Source of the DNA: Lachnospiraceae bacterium UBA7182
GTDB lineage: Bacteria; Bacillota; Clostridia; Lachnospirales; Lachnospiraceae
DNA length: 51,030 bases
Direction: 5' to 3'
NCBI GenBank assembly: GCA_002491115.1
Contig: DKVI01000002.1
Coordinates: forward strand, 1 to 51,030
Part shown: positions 25,126 to 33,129 of the stretch, one piece after another
How positions within the stretch are numbered: position 1 is the first letter of the stretch
Layout: each line of letters begins with the position of its first letter
Notes under the pieces: generated by a model
What the model was told of the DNA's origin: nothing
Databases searched by the model: none
Seen by the model: only the letters and a program-made list of their open reading frames with translations
Translations under genes and position numbers: made by a program

Positions 25126-26217
25126 ATGAGCAATTTACCAGAAAAAATGAAAGCAATCGTGGCATACGCGCCCGGCGATTACAGATTTGAGATGGTGGAT
25201 ACACCCAGAGCGGGCGAAGGCGAGATGATTCTGAAGGTAGAAGCATGCGGTATCTGCGCAGGCGATGTAAAAGCTTTCGCAGGCGCGGCAAGCTTCTGGG
25301 GATTTGACGGACAGCCCAAATACATCAAAGAGCCCATGATTCCCGGCCACGAGTTCGTAGGAAGAGTCGTAGAGATGGGACCCAATGTAAAAGGCAACTG
25401 GAAGCTGGGCGACAGGATCTGCCCGGAGCAGATCGTTCCCTGCGGAGAGTGTATGTTCTGTAAGACCGGACGTCACTGGATGTGTGAAAAGCACGATCTG
25501 TTCGGGTTCCAGAATAATGTAAACGGCGGTATGGCAGAATATGTGAAGCTGACCAAAGAAGCGATTCCCTACCTGGTTCCGGACAGCATGCCGATTGAGC
25601 AGGCTGCCCTGATCGAGCCTTACGGCTGCTCCTTCCACTGTGTGGACCGTGCGCAGGTTAAGACGACAGACGTAGTCGTGCAGTCCGGTGTGGGTACCCT
25701 TGGCCTTGGTATGGTAGGCGCGCTGCGTCAGGCCAACCCCAAATGCCTTGTAGTACTGGATATGAACGACGAGCGTCTGAAGAAGGCAAAAGAGTTCGGC
25801 GCGGATGTTGTGATCAACCCGGGCAAAGAAGACGCGGTGGCAAAGATCAAAGAGATGACCGGCGGTTACGGCTGCGATATCTATATCGAGGCCAGCGGAC
25901 ATCCGTCCAGCGTACAGCAGGGCCTTGACTGTATCCGTAAGATGGGCCGTTTTGTGGAGTTCTCCGTATTTGGCTCACCGGTTACCGTAGACTGGAGTAT
26001 CATTTCCGACAGAAAAGAGCTGGATTTGTTAGGCGTTCATTTGAGCCCGTTCTGCTTTGACACAGTCATCGAGTGGATCGGCAACGGCAAGCTTCCTACC
26101 GACGGCGTAGTAACCCACAAGTTCCCGCTGGAAAAATGGGAAGAAGGTTTCCATATTGCCAAGACCGGAGAAAACGGCGCGCTGAAAGTCGTTCTTGTAC
26201 CGGATATGCAGGCTTGA
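25126..26217 (+). CDS. Zinc-dependent alcohol dehydrogenase, EltD-like, copy 2
   Basis: A 363-residue medium-chain dehydrogenase with AGGAGG before ATG 25126. The GICAGDVK catalytic cysteine, IPGHEFVG histidine and the four-cysteine structural zinc lobe (CGECMFCKTGRHWMC) are all present. The Rossmann motif is SGVGTLGLGM. It shares long stretches with copy 1 (17427-18512), including VEFSVFG, VDWSII and DRKELD, so the two are paralogues. It lies in the transporter operon between the ATPases and dhaK and is therefore the most direct candidate for oxidising the imported polyol to the ketose phosphorylated by DhaKL. Confidence 0.88.
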   Translation: MSNLPEKMKAIVAYAPGDYRFEMVDTPRAGEGEMILKVEACGICAGDVKAFAGAASFWGFDGQPKYIKEPMIPGHEFVGRVVEMGPNVKGNWKLGDRICPEQIVPCGECMFCKTGRHWMCEKHDLFGFQNNVNGGMAEYVKLTKEAIPYLVPDSMPIEQAALIEPYGCSFHCVDRAQVKTTDVVVQSGVGTLGLGMVGALRQANPKCLVVLDMNDERLKKAKEFGADVVINPGKEDAVAKIKEMTGGYGCDIYIEASGHPSSVQQGLDCIRKMGRFVEFSVFGSPVTVDWSIISDRKELDLLGVHLSPFCFDTVIEWIGNGKLPTDGVVTHKFPLEKWEEGFHIAKTGENGALKVVLVPDMQA

Positions 26218-26240
26218 TCAGATCAGGAGGATAAGAGAAT

Positions 26241-27236
26241 ATGCAGCGTATATTAAACAACCCGGATAATATTGTGGATGAAATGCTCAAAGGCTTTTTA
26301 AAAGCCCACAGCGATATCGTGGAAGCAACCGAGAACCCCCGCGTGGTGAAAGCGAAAAACATTCCGGAAGGAAAAGTAGGCGTGATTACAGGCGGCGGCT
26401 CCGGCCACAAGCCTGCGTTTGTAGGATACTGCGGAAAGAATCTGTGCGATGCGGTGGCAGTCGGCGAGATCTGCTCTTCTCCCACAGCGGCGGCTTTCCT
26501 GGATGCGGCTAAGGTTGCGGACCAGGGCAAAGGCGTTGCCTGCCTGTACGGGAACTATTCCGGAGATAACATGAACGTAAAGATGGCGGTGAAACAGGCG
26601 AAGAAGGCCGGAATTACCGTAAAGACAGTTGTAGCCAACGACGATGTGGCGTCCGCTCCCAAGACCGAGCGTGAAAAACGCCGCGGCGTGGCAGGCGAAG
26701 TCCTTATGTGGAAAGTAGGCGGCGCAAAGGCAGCCAAAGGCGGAGATCTGGATGAGGTCATTGCAGCGGCTCAGAAAGCCATCGACAACACCCGCTCCGT
26801 TGGCATCGGTTTAAGTCCCTGTACGCTTCCGGCAGTGGGGCATCCGAACTTTGAGATCAAAGACGGAACCATGGAAGTAGGGATCGGCCATCACGGTGAG
26901 CCGGGCATCGAAGTATGCGAGCTTGAAAGCGCGGAGAAGATGGCAAAAAGGATGGTGGACGTAGTGGTTCCGGATTATCCTTTTGAAGCCGGTGACGAGG
27001 TCGTGGTGCTGGTATCCGGCCTGGGCGCGACGCCTGTTATGGAACTTTATGTGCTGTATGACGAGATCGATAAGCTGCTCACGGAAAAAGGCATCAAAAC
27101 CCATAAAGCCTATGTGGGGAATTATTTCACGTCCCTGGAAATGATGGGCGCGACTTTGACAATCATGAAGCTGGATGACGAATTAAAAGAACTGATTGAC
27201 ATGCCGGCAGAGAGCATGGGCTTAAAACAGTTCTGA
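26241..27236 (+). CDS. dhaK: Dihydroxyacetone-kinase-type ketose kinase, subunit DhaK
   Basis: A 331-residue substrate-binding subunit. It holds H56 (GGGSGHKPA), D109 (NYSGDN) and H218 (GHHGEPG); the last would bind the ketone covalently as a hemiaminal, as in E. coli DhaK. These positions match E. coli numbering by my count. The substrate is dihydroxyacetone or, given the EltD-like genes, erythrulose: DhaK-family erythrulose kinases are known from tetritol pathways. It needs DhaL, which follows. AGGAGG lies before ATG 26241. Confidence 0.93.
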   Translation: MQRILNNPDNIVDEMLKGFLKAHSDIVEATENPRVVKAKNIPEGKVGVITGGGSGHKPAFVGYCGKNLCDAVAVGEICSSPTAAAFLDAAKVADQGKGVACLYGNYSGDNMNVKMAVKQAKKAGITVKTVVANDDVASAPKTEREKRRGVAGEVLMWKVGGAKAAKGGDLDEVIAAAQKAIDNTRSVGIGLSPCTLPAVGHPNFEIKDGTMEVGIGHHGEPGIEVCELESAEKMAKRMVDVVVPDYPFEAGDEVVVLVSGLGATPVMELYVLYDEIDKLLTEKGIKTHKAYVGNYFTSLEMMGATLTIMKLDDELKELIDMPAESMGLKQF

Positions 27237-27263
27237 TAACCGCTCATAGGAGGTTGAATAGAT

Positions 27264-27902
27264 ATGGCTACATTTAAAAACGCGGACGGGAAACCGATTC
27301 TGCTGAAAATGGTAAAGGGAATCCAGGATAATAAAGCGTATCTTGGAGAAGTGGACGGCCTGATCGGCGACGGTGATCACGGCATGAATATGAACAAAGG
27401 ATTCAGCGTCTTTGAAGAGCGTTTTAAAGACGAGACGTTCACTTTCACGGAAGGCCTGGACGAACTGGGTACGATCCTGTTAAATGAGATCGGCGGCTCC
27501 ATGGGACCGATCTACGGCACGATCCTGATGGATATGGCGGAAGCAGGAGAAGATCTGGAAGAGATCGGCGTTGCGGAGCTGGCAAAAATGCTGGAAGCAG
27601 GCCTGGCGGGCCTTTGCGAGATTGTGGACGCAAAAGTCGGCGACAAGACACTGGTAGATACGTTATCTCCTTCTGTTGATGTGCTGAAAGCTGCCGCAGA
27701 AGGCGGAAAAGACTTTAAAGCCGCGCTGGAAGAGATGAAAGAAGCGGCTGCCAAAGGCCGTGACTCAACAAAAGACATGGTGGCAAAATTCGGACGTTCC
27801 AGCCGTCTGGGAGAGCGTTCCAGAGGCGTTCTGGACGCAGGCGCTACTTCCTGCTGCATCATCCTGACAGCAATGGCGGACGGAATCACAGAACTTTTAT
27901 AG
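27264..27902 (+). CDS. dhaL: Dihydroxyacetone-kinase-type ketose kinase, subunit DhaL
   Basis: A 212-residue all-helical nucleotide-binding subunit. D31, D36 and D38 (VDGLIGDGDHG) are the Mg-nucleotide ligands, followed by MNMNKGF. GGSMGPIYG and GRSSRLGERSRGVLDAGA are the other conserved loops. No dhaM (phosphotransfer subunit) is in the window, so the phosphate donor (ATP or a PTS protein encoded elsewhere) is open. It is the last gene of the operon; a strong terminator follows within 16 bases. AGGAGG precedes ATG 27264. Confidence 0.93.
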   Translation: MATFKNADGKPILLKMVKGIQDNKAYLGEVDGLIGDGDHGMNMNKGFSVFEERFKDETFTFTEGLDELGTILLNEIGGSMGPIYGTILMDMAEAGEDLEEIGVAELAKMLEAGLAGLCEIVDAKVGDKTLVDTLSPSVDVLKAAAEGGKDFKAALEEMKEAAAKGRDSTKDMVAKFGRSSRLGERSRGVLDAGATSCCIILTAMADGITELL

Positions 27903-27917
27903 GCATATATTCCTTCG

Positions 27918-27956
27918 GACAGAGGCTCCTTGCATCCCTTGAGCCTCTGTCTTTTT
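27918..27956 (+). terminator. Intrinsic terminator after dhaL
   Basis: An 11-bp perfect stem (27918-27928 with 27941-27951) and T5. Its T-run overlaps the -35 of the ktrB promoter. Confidence 0.9.
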
Positions 27957-27983
27957 GACTTTCTGAAGAAAACAGGGTATACT
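27955..27983 (+). promoter_or_regulatory. Sigma-A promoter of ktrBA
   Basis: TTGACT (27955-27960), 17 bases, TATACT (27978-27983). GGAGG and ATG 28010 follow. Confidence 0.7.
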
Positions 27984-28009
27984 ATAGCAAAATATTATGG
28001 AGGACAGTC

Positions 28010-29353
28010 ATGTTTGCGAAACTCAGAAGCCGCCTGACCGGTACACAGTGGATCGCGGTGGGCTTTTTGGTGATCATTCTGTGCGGGACGTTTCTTTTAA
28101 TGCTGCCTGTCTCAGCCAGGGAAGGGAAAGGGACGGATTTTCTCTCGGCGATGTTTACGGCGGCAAGCGCCACCTGTGTGACGGGGCTGGTGGTGGTGGA
28201 TACTTATCAGCACTGGAGTCTGTTCGGGCAGTTGGTTATATTGCTTATGATTCAGACAGGCGGGCTTGGATTTGTGACCATCGGCGTGTCAATCTTTCTG
28301 ATGATGGGGAAAAAGATCGGACTTGCAGACAGAGGACTTTTAAAAGACAGTGTCAATGCCCTGCAGATCGGAGGGATCGTGCGTCTGGCCAGGCTGATTC
28401 TGAAGGGAACAATTCTGGCAGAAGGTTTGGGAGCGGTTTTGTTTTCCATACGGTTTATTCCGGAATTTGGCCTTCTGGAGGGGATCTACTACAGTATTTT
28501 TCACTCCATATCCGCTTTCTGCAATGCGGGGTTTGACCTTATGGGACGTTTTGAGGCGTATTCGTCTTTAAGCCGCTATGCCCAGGATTACCTGGTCAGT
28601 CTGACGGCAGCGGGGCTGGTTCTGTTTGGCGGACTTGGATTTGTGGTCTGGAAAGATATAAGCGTGAACCGCCTGAATATTCATCGGTATTCTCTGCACA
28701 CAAAGATGGTGCTGACGGCGCTTCTGGTACTGGTGGCGGTGCCGACCGTCCTGTTTTTGTTCCTGGAAAGCGACGGCGTATTGAAAGAACTGGATGGCCC
28801 TGGAAAGTGCCTGGCGGCGTTTTTTGCGGCTGTGACTCCCAGAACCGCCGGATTTAATACGACGGACGTGGGAGGGCTTTCAGAGGCGGGGAAGCTTCTG
28901 ACACTGATTCTTATGCTCATTGGAGGCAATCCCGGTTCCACGGCGGGCGGCGTGAAAACGACTACTATTATGGTGCTTTTACTCTATATTGTATCCATGA
29001 TCCGGCACACGGACGGCGTGAACGTGTATGGCAGGAGGCTGGAGGATAAACTGATCGAAAAAGCGGCGGTTGTATTCACACTGACCTTGTCCATGGCTGT
29101 GGCAGGTTCCTTTCTTATATGCGCGGTGGATCATCTGCCCCTTACAGATGTGTTTTTAGAGACATTTTCAGCAGTGGATACAGTGGGAATGAGTACCGGC
29201 ATTACCAGGGATTTAAGTACCGTTTCCAGGGTCGTAATCATCCTTCTTATGTACTGCGGCAGGATCGGCAGCCTGTCTTTTGCGCTGACCTTTACAGACA
29301 AACGCCGGCAGTCCAGCCTTCGGCAGCCTGTGGAACGGATAAACATCGGATAG
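28010..29353 (+). CDS. ktrB: Potassium uptake channel subunit KtrB (TrkH family)
   Basis: A 447-residue membrane protein of the TrkH/KtrB superfamily with four M1-P-M2 repeats. Filter-type segments are seen at ATCVTGL, FCNAGFDLMG, TPRTAGFNTTD and TVGMSTGIT. IGGNPGSTAGGVKTTT after the third filter is a family hallmark. It imports K+ (with Na+ in the known systems) and works with the KtrA ring encoded next. ATG 28010 has GGAGG upstream. It is independent of the polyol locus. Confidence 0.94.
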   Translation: MFAKLRSRLTGTQWIAVGFLVIILCGTFLLMLPVSAREGKGTDFLSAMFTAASATCVTGLVVVDTYQHWSLFGQLVILLMIQTGGLGFVTIGVSIFLMMGKKIGLADRGLLKDSVNALQIGGIVRLARLILKGTILAEGLGAVLFSIRFIPEFGLLEGIYYSIFHSISAFCNAGFDLMGRFEAYSSLSRYAQDYLVSLTAAGLVLFGGLGFVVWKDISVNRLNIHRYSLHTKMVLTALLVLVAVPTVLFLFLESDGVLKELDGPGKCLAAFFAAVTPRTAGFNTTDVGGLSEAGKLLTLILMLIGGNPGSTAGGVKTTTIMVLLLYIVSMIRHTDGVNVYGRRLEDKLIEKAAVVFTLTLSMAVAGSFLICAVDHLPLTDVFLETFSAVDTVGMSTGITRDLSTVSRVVIILLMYCGRIGSLSFALTFTDKRRQSSLRQPVERINIG

Positions 29354-29368
29354 AGGAGATCGGATCAT

Positions 29369-30016
29369 ATGAAATCATTTTTAGTAATCGGAATGGGCCG
29401 TTTCGGCCAGTATCTGTGCAAAGAACTGTCCAAACTGGGAAATGAAATCCTGGCGGTGGACGAAGACGAAGAAAATTTACGTCCGGCGCTGCCTCTGGTT
29501 ACCAGTGCCAAAATCGGTGACTGCACGAAAGCCGAGGTGCTGGAAGAACTGGGAGTCGGGAATTTTGACATGTGCTTTGTCTGTATCGGCGGAAGCTTCC
29601 AGAACAGCCTGGAGATAACCAGCCTTTTAAAAGAGCTGGGGGCGAACTGGGTCATAAGCCGGGCCAGTACGGATGTCCAGGCTAAATTTCTTCTGAGAAA
29701 CGGCGCGGACGAGGTGGTCTATCCTGAACGGGATATGGCGGAAAAAATTGCCAAAAAATCCAGCGCCAATCATGTGTTTGATTTTGTGGATCTGGGAGAT
29801 TACGGAATCTATGAAGTACTGCCCATGAAAGAATGGGTGGGAAAGAGCATCAAAGACCTGAATGTCCGTGTGAACTATGGTGTAAGTATCCTGGGCATCC
29901 GCGGTCCGGCCGGGGGTATGGTGATGCCGGATGCAGAGTACTGCTTCCATGCGGAGGATCATATGCTGGTTATGGGAAGCGATGCCGACCTGGCGAAATT
30001 TTTAAAAAAATTATAA
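29369..30016 (+). CDS. ktrA: Potassium uptake regulatory subunit KtrA (RCK domains)
   Basis: A 215-residue cytosolic protein. The N-terminal RCK Rossmann domain has GMGRFG and an acidic residue at the end of strand 2 (AVDEDEEN) for nucleotide binding. The C-terminal RCK-C part starts near residue 140 (IYEVLPMKEWVGKSIKDLN), where c-di-AMP binds in known KtrA proteins. AGGAG lies before ATG 29369, 15 bases after ktrB. It forms the octameric gating ring on KtrB. Confidence 0.94.
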   Translation: MKSFLVIGMGRFGQYLCKELSKLGNEILAVDEDEENLRPALPLVTSAKIGDCTKAEVLEELGVGNFDMCFVCIGGSFQNSLEITSLLKELGANWVISRASTDVQAKFLLRNGADEVVYPERDMAEKIAKKSSANHVFDFVDLGDYGIYEVLPMKEWVGKSIKDLNVRVNYGVSILGIRGPAGGMVMPDAEYCFHAEDHMLVMGSDADLAKFLKKL

Positions 30017-30071
30017 AAAAAGCCCGAAGACAGATACAGCGGGGTGGCCGGGTCTGTCTTCGGGCTTTTTT
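30015..30071. terminator. Bidirectional terminator between ktrA and DUF2508
   Basis: A 14-bp stem (30021-30034 with 30053-30066) is flanked by an A-run before and T5 after, so it works for both convergent genes. Confidence 0.9.
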
Positions 30072-30079
30072 GCAGGCGC

Positions 30080-30298
30080 TCAGGTTATCGAGTCTAAAAG
30101 TTCCGCCTGTCTGAGCAGGAATCGATAACGCATCTGTACGGCTTTTAATTCATAGATGGAACAGTCAACCAGATCCGGGTCGACTACGTTCTCAAAATTT
30201 GAGTAAGCGCAATCCAGCGCGGACTTGGTTTTTCTGATATCTTCTAAAAGCTGCTGCCTGCGCGGATCGGTATTTCCATTGGTTCCCGTTTGTTTCAT
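30080..30298 (-). CDS. DUF2508 (YaaL-like) protein
   Basis: A 72-residue helical protein. The pattern LDCAYSNFENVVDPDLVDC, then IYELKAVQMRYRFLL, is typical of DUF2508. GGAAGGAAGAGG precedes the start at 30298. In many Clostridia this gene lies between recR and bofA. Here it sits next to bofA but on the opposite strand, and recR is 15 kb away. Function unknown. Confidence 0.8.
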   Translation of the reverse strand: MKQTGTNGNTDPRRQQLLEDIRKTKSALDCAYSNFENVVDPDLVDCSIYELKAVQMRYRFLLRQAELLDSIT

Positions 30299-30377
30299 CT
30301 GCCTCTTCCTTCCTGTTCTGGGGAAATTTGTTAATATCAGTATAGTCGGACAATGGTAAAATTATACGAAAACGGGA

Positions 30378-30403
30378 ATATTTTTCAGCAGATTTCATAT
30401 AGT
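30378..30403 (+). promoter_or_regulatory. Sigma-E-type promoter of bofA
   Basis: ATATT (30378-30382), 13 bases, CATATAGT (30396-30403), seven of eight matches to CATACANT with A at no extra gap. It lies 22 bases before the bofA start, which fits mother-cell expression. Confidence 0.6.
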
Positions 30404-30425
30404 AAACCATGGGAGGGGCAAAAGA

Positions 30426-30698
30426 ATGGAGAAACAGACGGGAATTCTCATGATCGCAGGCGCCTGCGTGCTTGTGCTTTTTATGGTTACAGTTAAAAAT
30501 AAGATTGAATTTTTTCTGAACTTTTGCCTGCGCACCGTGATGGGGGGAATCGCCATTTACGGAATCAATCTTCTTTTGGACGCATGGGGCATTTCCTGCA
30601 TGGTGGGCATTAATCTGTGCAGTCTTTTGACATCCGGAATACTGGGATTTAGCGGGGTTTCTCTCCTTTACGCCATTGCGGCTTTTCGTTTTTTGTAA
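30426..30698 (+). CDS. bofA: Pro-sigma-K processing inhibitor BofA family protein
   Basis: A 90-residue membrane protein with an N-terminal helix and two more hydrophobic segments. The family motif YGINLLLDAWGI and the end LTSGILGFSGVSLLYAI, about 17 residues, identify BofA. In Bacillus, BofA holds the SpoIVFB protease inactive at the forespore outer membrane until sigma-K should be made. GGGAGGGG lies before ATG 30426, behind a sigma-E-like promoter. Confidence 0.88.
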   Translation: MEKQTGILMIAGACVLVLFMVTVKNKIEFFLNFCLRTVMGGIAIYGINLLLDAWGISCMVGINLCSLLTSGILGFSGVSLLYAIAAFRFL

Positions 30699-30735
30699 CT
30701 ATTGACCAAAATTTGTGAACAAATTGTAAACACAG

Positions 30736-30764
30736 TAGACATTTAAAAGCCCATTGTCTATAAT
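30736..30764 (+). promoter_or_regulatory. Promoter of the Tad pilus operon
   Basis: TAGACA (30736-30741), 17 bases, TATAAT (30759-30764). The expected transcription start (~30771) abuts the palindrome at 30772. Confidence 0.7.
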
Positions 30765-30771
30765 GAAATCG

Positions 30772-30787
30772 TGATAAGCGCTTATCA
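30772..30787. promoter_or_regulatory. Perfect 16-bp palindrome at the Tad operon transcription start
   Basis: TGATAAGCGCTTATCA. Its centre TAAGCGCTTA equals the core of strong CcpA cre sites, but the outer TG/CA are shifted one base outward. The position just after the -10 fits repression by a LacI/CcpA-family protein. Confidence 0.55.
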
Positions 30788-30807
30788 GAAAAGTGGCATT
30801 CGCCATA

Positions 30808-30830
30808 GGCTCAACTTGTATTTCTGAGCC
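30808..30830 (+). other. Leader hairpin upstream of tadZ
   Basis: GGCTCA (30808-30813) pairs with TGAGCC (30825-30830), inside a ~120-base untranslated leader. No T-run follows and no known riboswitch motif is recognised. Confidence 0.35.
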
Positions 30831-30889
30831 AGATTCCATGAAGAAATTGCAGCATAGGAAACATAAGTTTTGTGTTGCTGGAGGTTATT

Positions 30890-31888
30890 GTGAAAAGCAC
30901 TAGATTATGGATTGCGGATTCGGACGCATCCTATATGGATGCTTTCAGGCAGTATGTTAATCTAAAGAAAAGTCATCTGTTCCAGGTGAGAACATGTATG
31001 GAAGCCGGGCAGCTTAAAAAGGCTCTTTCAGAGGAAGAAGCCGAGATTTTGCTTCTGTCAGCAGAAAGCTACAAAAACTGCAAAGATATGATCCACGAAG
31101 AATGTGTGATCTTTCTTTCAGAAGGAAGTCTTCCCAAGGGGCTTAGCTCGTATCCGGCCATATATAAGTATCAGTCCGTGGAGAACATCCTGCGGGAGAT
31201 CATGTACTACTATTCTGAGCAGGAGACGGATGCGGAATGCTATACAGAGGTACATAGAGACAACAGAGTCATAGGGGTATATTCCCCTTCAGGTGGAATC
31301 AGTAAGAATAAGTTTGCCCTTGCATTAGGGCAAATCCTCGCAGAGGACCGGAATGTTTTATATCTTAATCTGGAAGAATGCTCCGGATTTACCGAGATTC
31401 TGGGCGGAAGTCATTGGAACTTATCGGATTTGATTTATTACCTTAGACAACAAAAAACACCGTTTCTCTATCGTCTGAACAGTATGGTCCAGAAGATGGG
31501 CCGGATGGACTATGTACCCCCCTGCGATTCCTATACGGATCTTAGCCAGATCACGGCGGAAGAGTGGCAGCGTTTGCTGTATCTGATCCGGACCCAGAGT
31601 TCATATGATTTTGTTATATTGGACCTTGGCAGCGTGACAGGTCATGAGATTGAACTTCTCCGTCAGTGTGACGGGATCTATGTCCCCACGGGGCAGGACA
31701 TGCTTTCACAGGGAAAGACCAGCCAGTGGCAGAAATATATCCAGATTTTAGACGGAATGGATATTTTGGAAAAACTGCAGGCGCTTGAGCTGCCGGACTA
31801 TAAAGAGGAACCCGGCAGCGAAGGGGATCTTTCTATGCTGCCACAGCAGGAGATGGGTGTCTATGTCCGCGGCCTGCTGCAGGAATAG
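30890..31888 (+). CDS. tadZ: TadZ/CpaE-like MinD-family protein
   Basis: The GTG at 30890 has GGAGG five bases upstream; the frame is open from 30872. The product is 332 residues. Residues ~1-110 are a receiver-like domain (RLWIADSDASYMDAFRQYV). From ~125 there is a MinD/ParA-like ATPase domain. Its Walker A is degenerate: YSPSGGISKNKFAL lacks both the leading Lys and the Thr of KGGxGKT. VILDLGSV stands for the Walker B strand. TadZ proteins position Tad pili at the cell pole. It is the first gene of the operon. Confidence 0.8.
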   Translation: MKSTRLWIADSDASYMDAFRQYVNLKKSHLFQVRTCMEAGQLKKALSEEEAEILLLSAESYKNCKDMIHEECVIFLSEGSLPKGLSSYPAIYKYQSVENILREIMYYYSEQETDAECYTEVHRDNRVIGVYSPSGGISKNKFALALGQILAEDRNVLYLNLEECSGFTEILGGSHWNLSDLIYYLRQQKTPFLYRLNSMVQKMGRMDYVPPCDSYTDLSQITAEEWQRLLYLIRTQSSYDFVILDLGSVTGHEIELLRQCDGIYVPTGQDMLSQGKTSQWQKYIQILDGMDILEKLQALELPDYKEEPGSEGDLSMLPQQEMGVYVRGLLQE

Positions 31889-31896
31889 GAGGGGCC

Positions 31897-33129
31897 ATGG
31901 AGCAGGTATCAGAGGATTCTGACAGCTTCCAGGAGCTGAAAAATCAGATCCTTGAGCGGGTAGATTTAAGCCGGGAAGTAAGCGACGATGAGATGCAGGA
32001 GCTGATCGACCAGGTGGTGCTCGCTTACGGAAAAGAACATCGTCTGTCGCTGAACGAAAAATGCCGACTGAAAAAAGAACTTTTTCACGCTCTGCGTAAG
32101 ATGGATGTGCTTCAGGAGCTTTTAGACGAACCAGGTGTGACCGAAATTATGGTGAACGGTATGGACGGTATCTTTCTTGAGAAGGATGGAGTATTGAAAC
32201 GCTGGGAGAAAAATTTTCATTCCAGGGAACGGATTCTGGATATCATTCAGCAGATGATAGGAGCCTGTAACCGGGTGGTGAATGAATCCCAGCCGATTGT
32301 GGACGCAAGACTGGAGAGCGGAGACAGGGTACATGTGGTGCTGCCTCCTGTCGCAGTCAATGGGCCGATTATCACAATACGAAGATTTCCTGAAAAGCCC
32401 ATAACCATGGAGCGGCTGTTGGAACTGGAAAGCCTTTCAAAAGAAGAGGCGCTTTTTCTAAGGGACGCGGTGCGTTCAGGATATTCCATTCTGGTGGCGG
32501 GAGGGACAGGCTCGGGAAAGACGACTTTTTTAAATGCGCTTTCGGAATATATTCCGTCGGACGAGCGGGTAGTGGTCATTGAGGACACGGCAGAGCTTCA
32601 GATTCAGAATGTACAGAATCTGGTGCGTCTGGAAACCCGCGCGGCCGGTGTGGAAGATTGTCGGGAGATCACGATCAGGGATCTGATCCGTGCTTCCCTT
32701 CGTATGCGGCCAAGCCGTATTATCGTAGGAGAAGTAAGGGGTGCCGAAACCTTTGAACTTCTGACCTGTTTAAATACCGGCCACGACGGAAGTTTCAGCA
32801 CTTGCCATGCCAACAGTACCCAGGATACGATCGGCCGCCTGGAGACCATGGTCCTTATGGGGATGGAATTGCCTTTACAGGCCATACGGAGGCAAATTGC
32901 CTCCGGTATTGACCTGATTGTTTATCTGGGAAGGCTGCGGGATCGAAGCCGCAGACTTTTAGAAATCACGGAAGTGACCGGTATGGAAGAGGATCAGGTG
33001 GCATTAAACCCTCTGTTTCTCTTCCGGGAAACCGGGGAAGTATCCGGCAGGATCTGCGGGATTCAGGAAAAAACAGGAGAGATGAAAAACATTGGAAAAT
33101 TTCAGCGTGCTGGAATTCCGGCAGGATAA
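31897..33129 (+). CDS. cpaF: Tad pilus assembly ATPase TadA/CpaF
   Basis: A 410-residue secretion ATPase of the VirB11/GspE superfamily. The N-terminal domain (~30-150, VTEIMVNGMDGIFLEKDG) is followed by Walker A GGTGSGKTT (~202-210), the acidic box VVVIEDTAELQI, Walker B (IIVGEVRGAETFEL) and the His box GHDGSFSTCHANS. It powers pilin assembly from the cytoplasm. GGAGGGG lies before ATG 31897. The next gene overlaps by 38 bases. Confidence 0.95.
   Translation: MEQVSEDSDSFQELKNQILERVDLSREVSDDEMQELIDQVVLAYGKEHRLSLNEKCRLKKELFHALRKMDVLQELLDEPGVTEIMVNGMDGIFLEKDGVLKRWEKNFHSRERILDIIQQMIGACNRVVNESQPIVDARLESGDRVHVVLPPVAVNGPIITIRRFPEKPITMERLLELESLSKEEALFLRDAVRSGYSILVAGGTGSGKTTFLNALSEYIPSDERVVVIEDTAELQIQNVQNLVRLETRAAGVEDCREITIRDLIRASLRMRPSRIIVGEVRGAETFELLTCLNTGHDGSFSTCHANSTQDTIGRLETMVLMGMELPLQAIRRQIASGIDLIVYLGRLRDRSRRLLEITEVTGMEEDQVALNPLFLFRETGEVSGRICGIQEKTGEMKNIGKFQRAGIPAG

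Noticed and set aside
24492..25902. Long minus-strand frames opposite ATPase 2 and the second dehydrogenase
   Set aside because: They are antisense shadows of strongly conserved genes; codon bias of the real genes opens them.
30765..30889. Cyclic-di-GMP riboswitch before the Tad operon
   Set aside because: The GEMM-type conserved segments are not present; only a palindrome and a short hairpin are seen.
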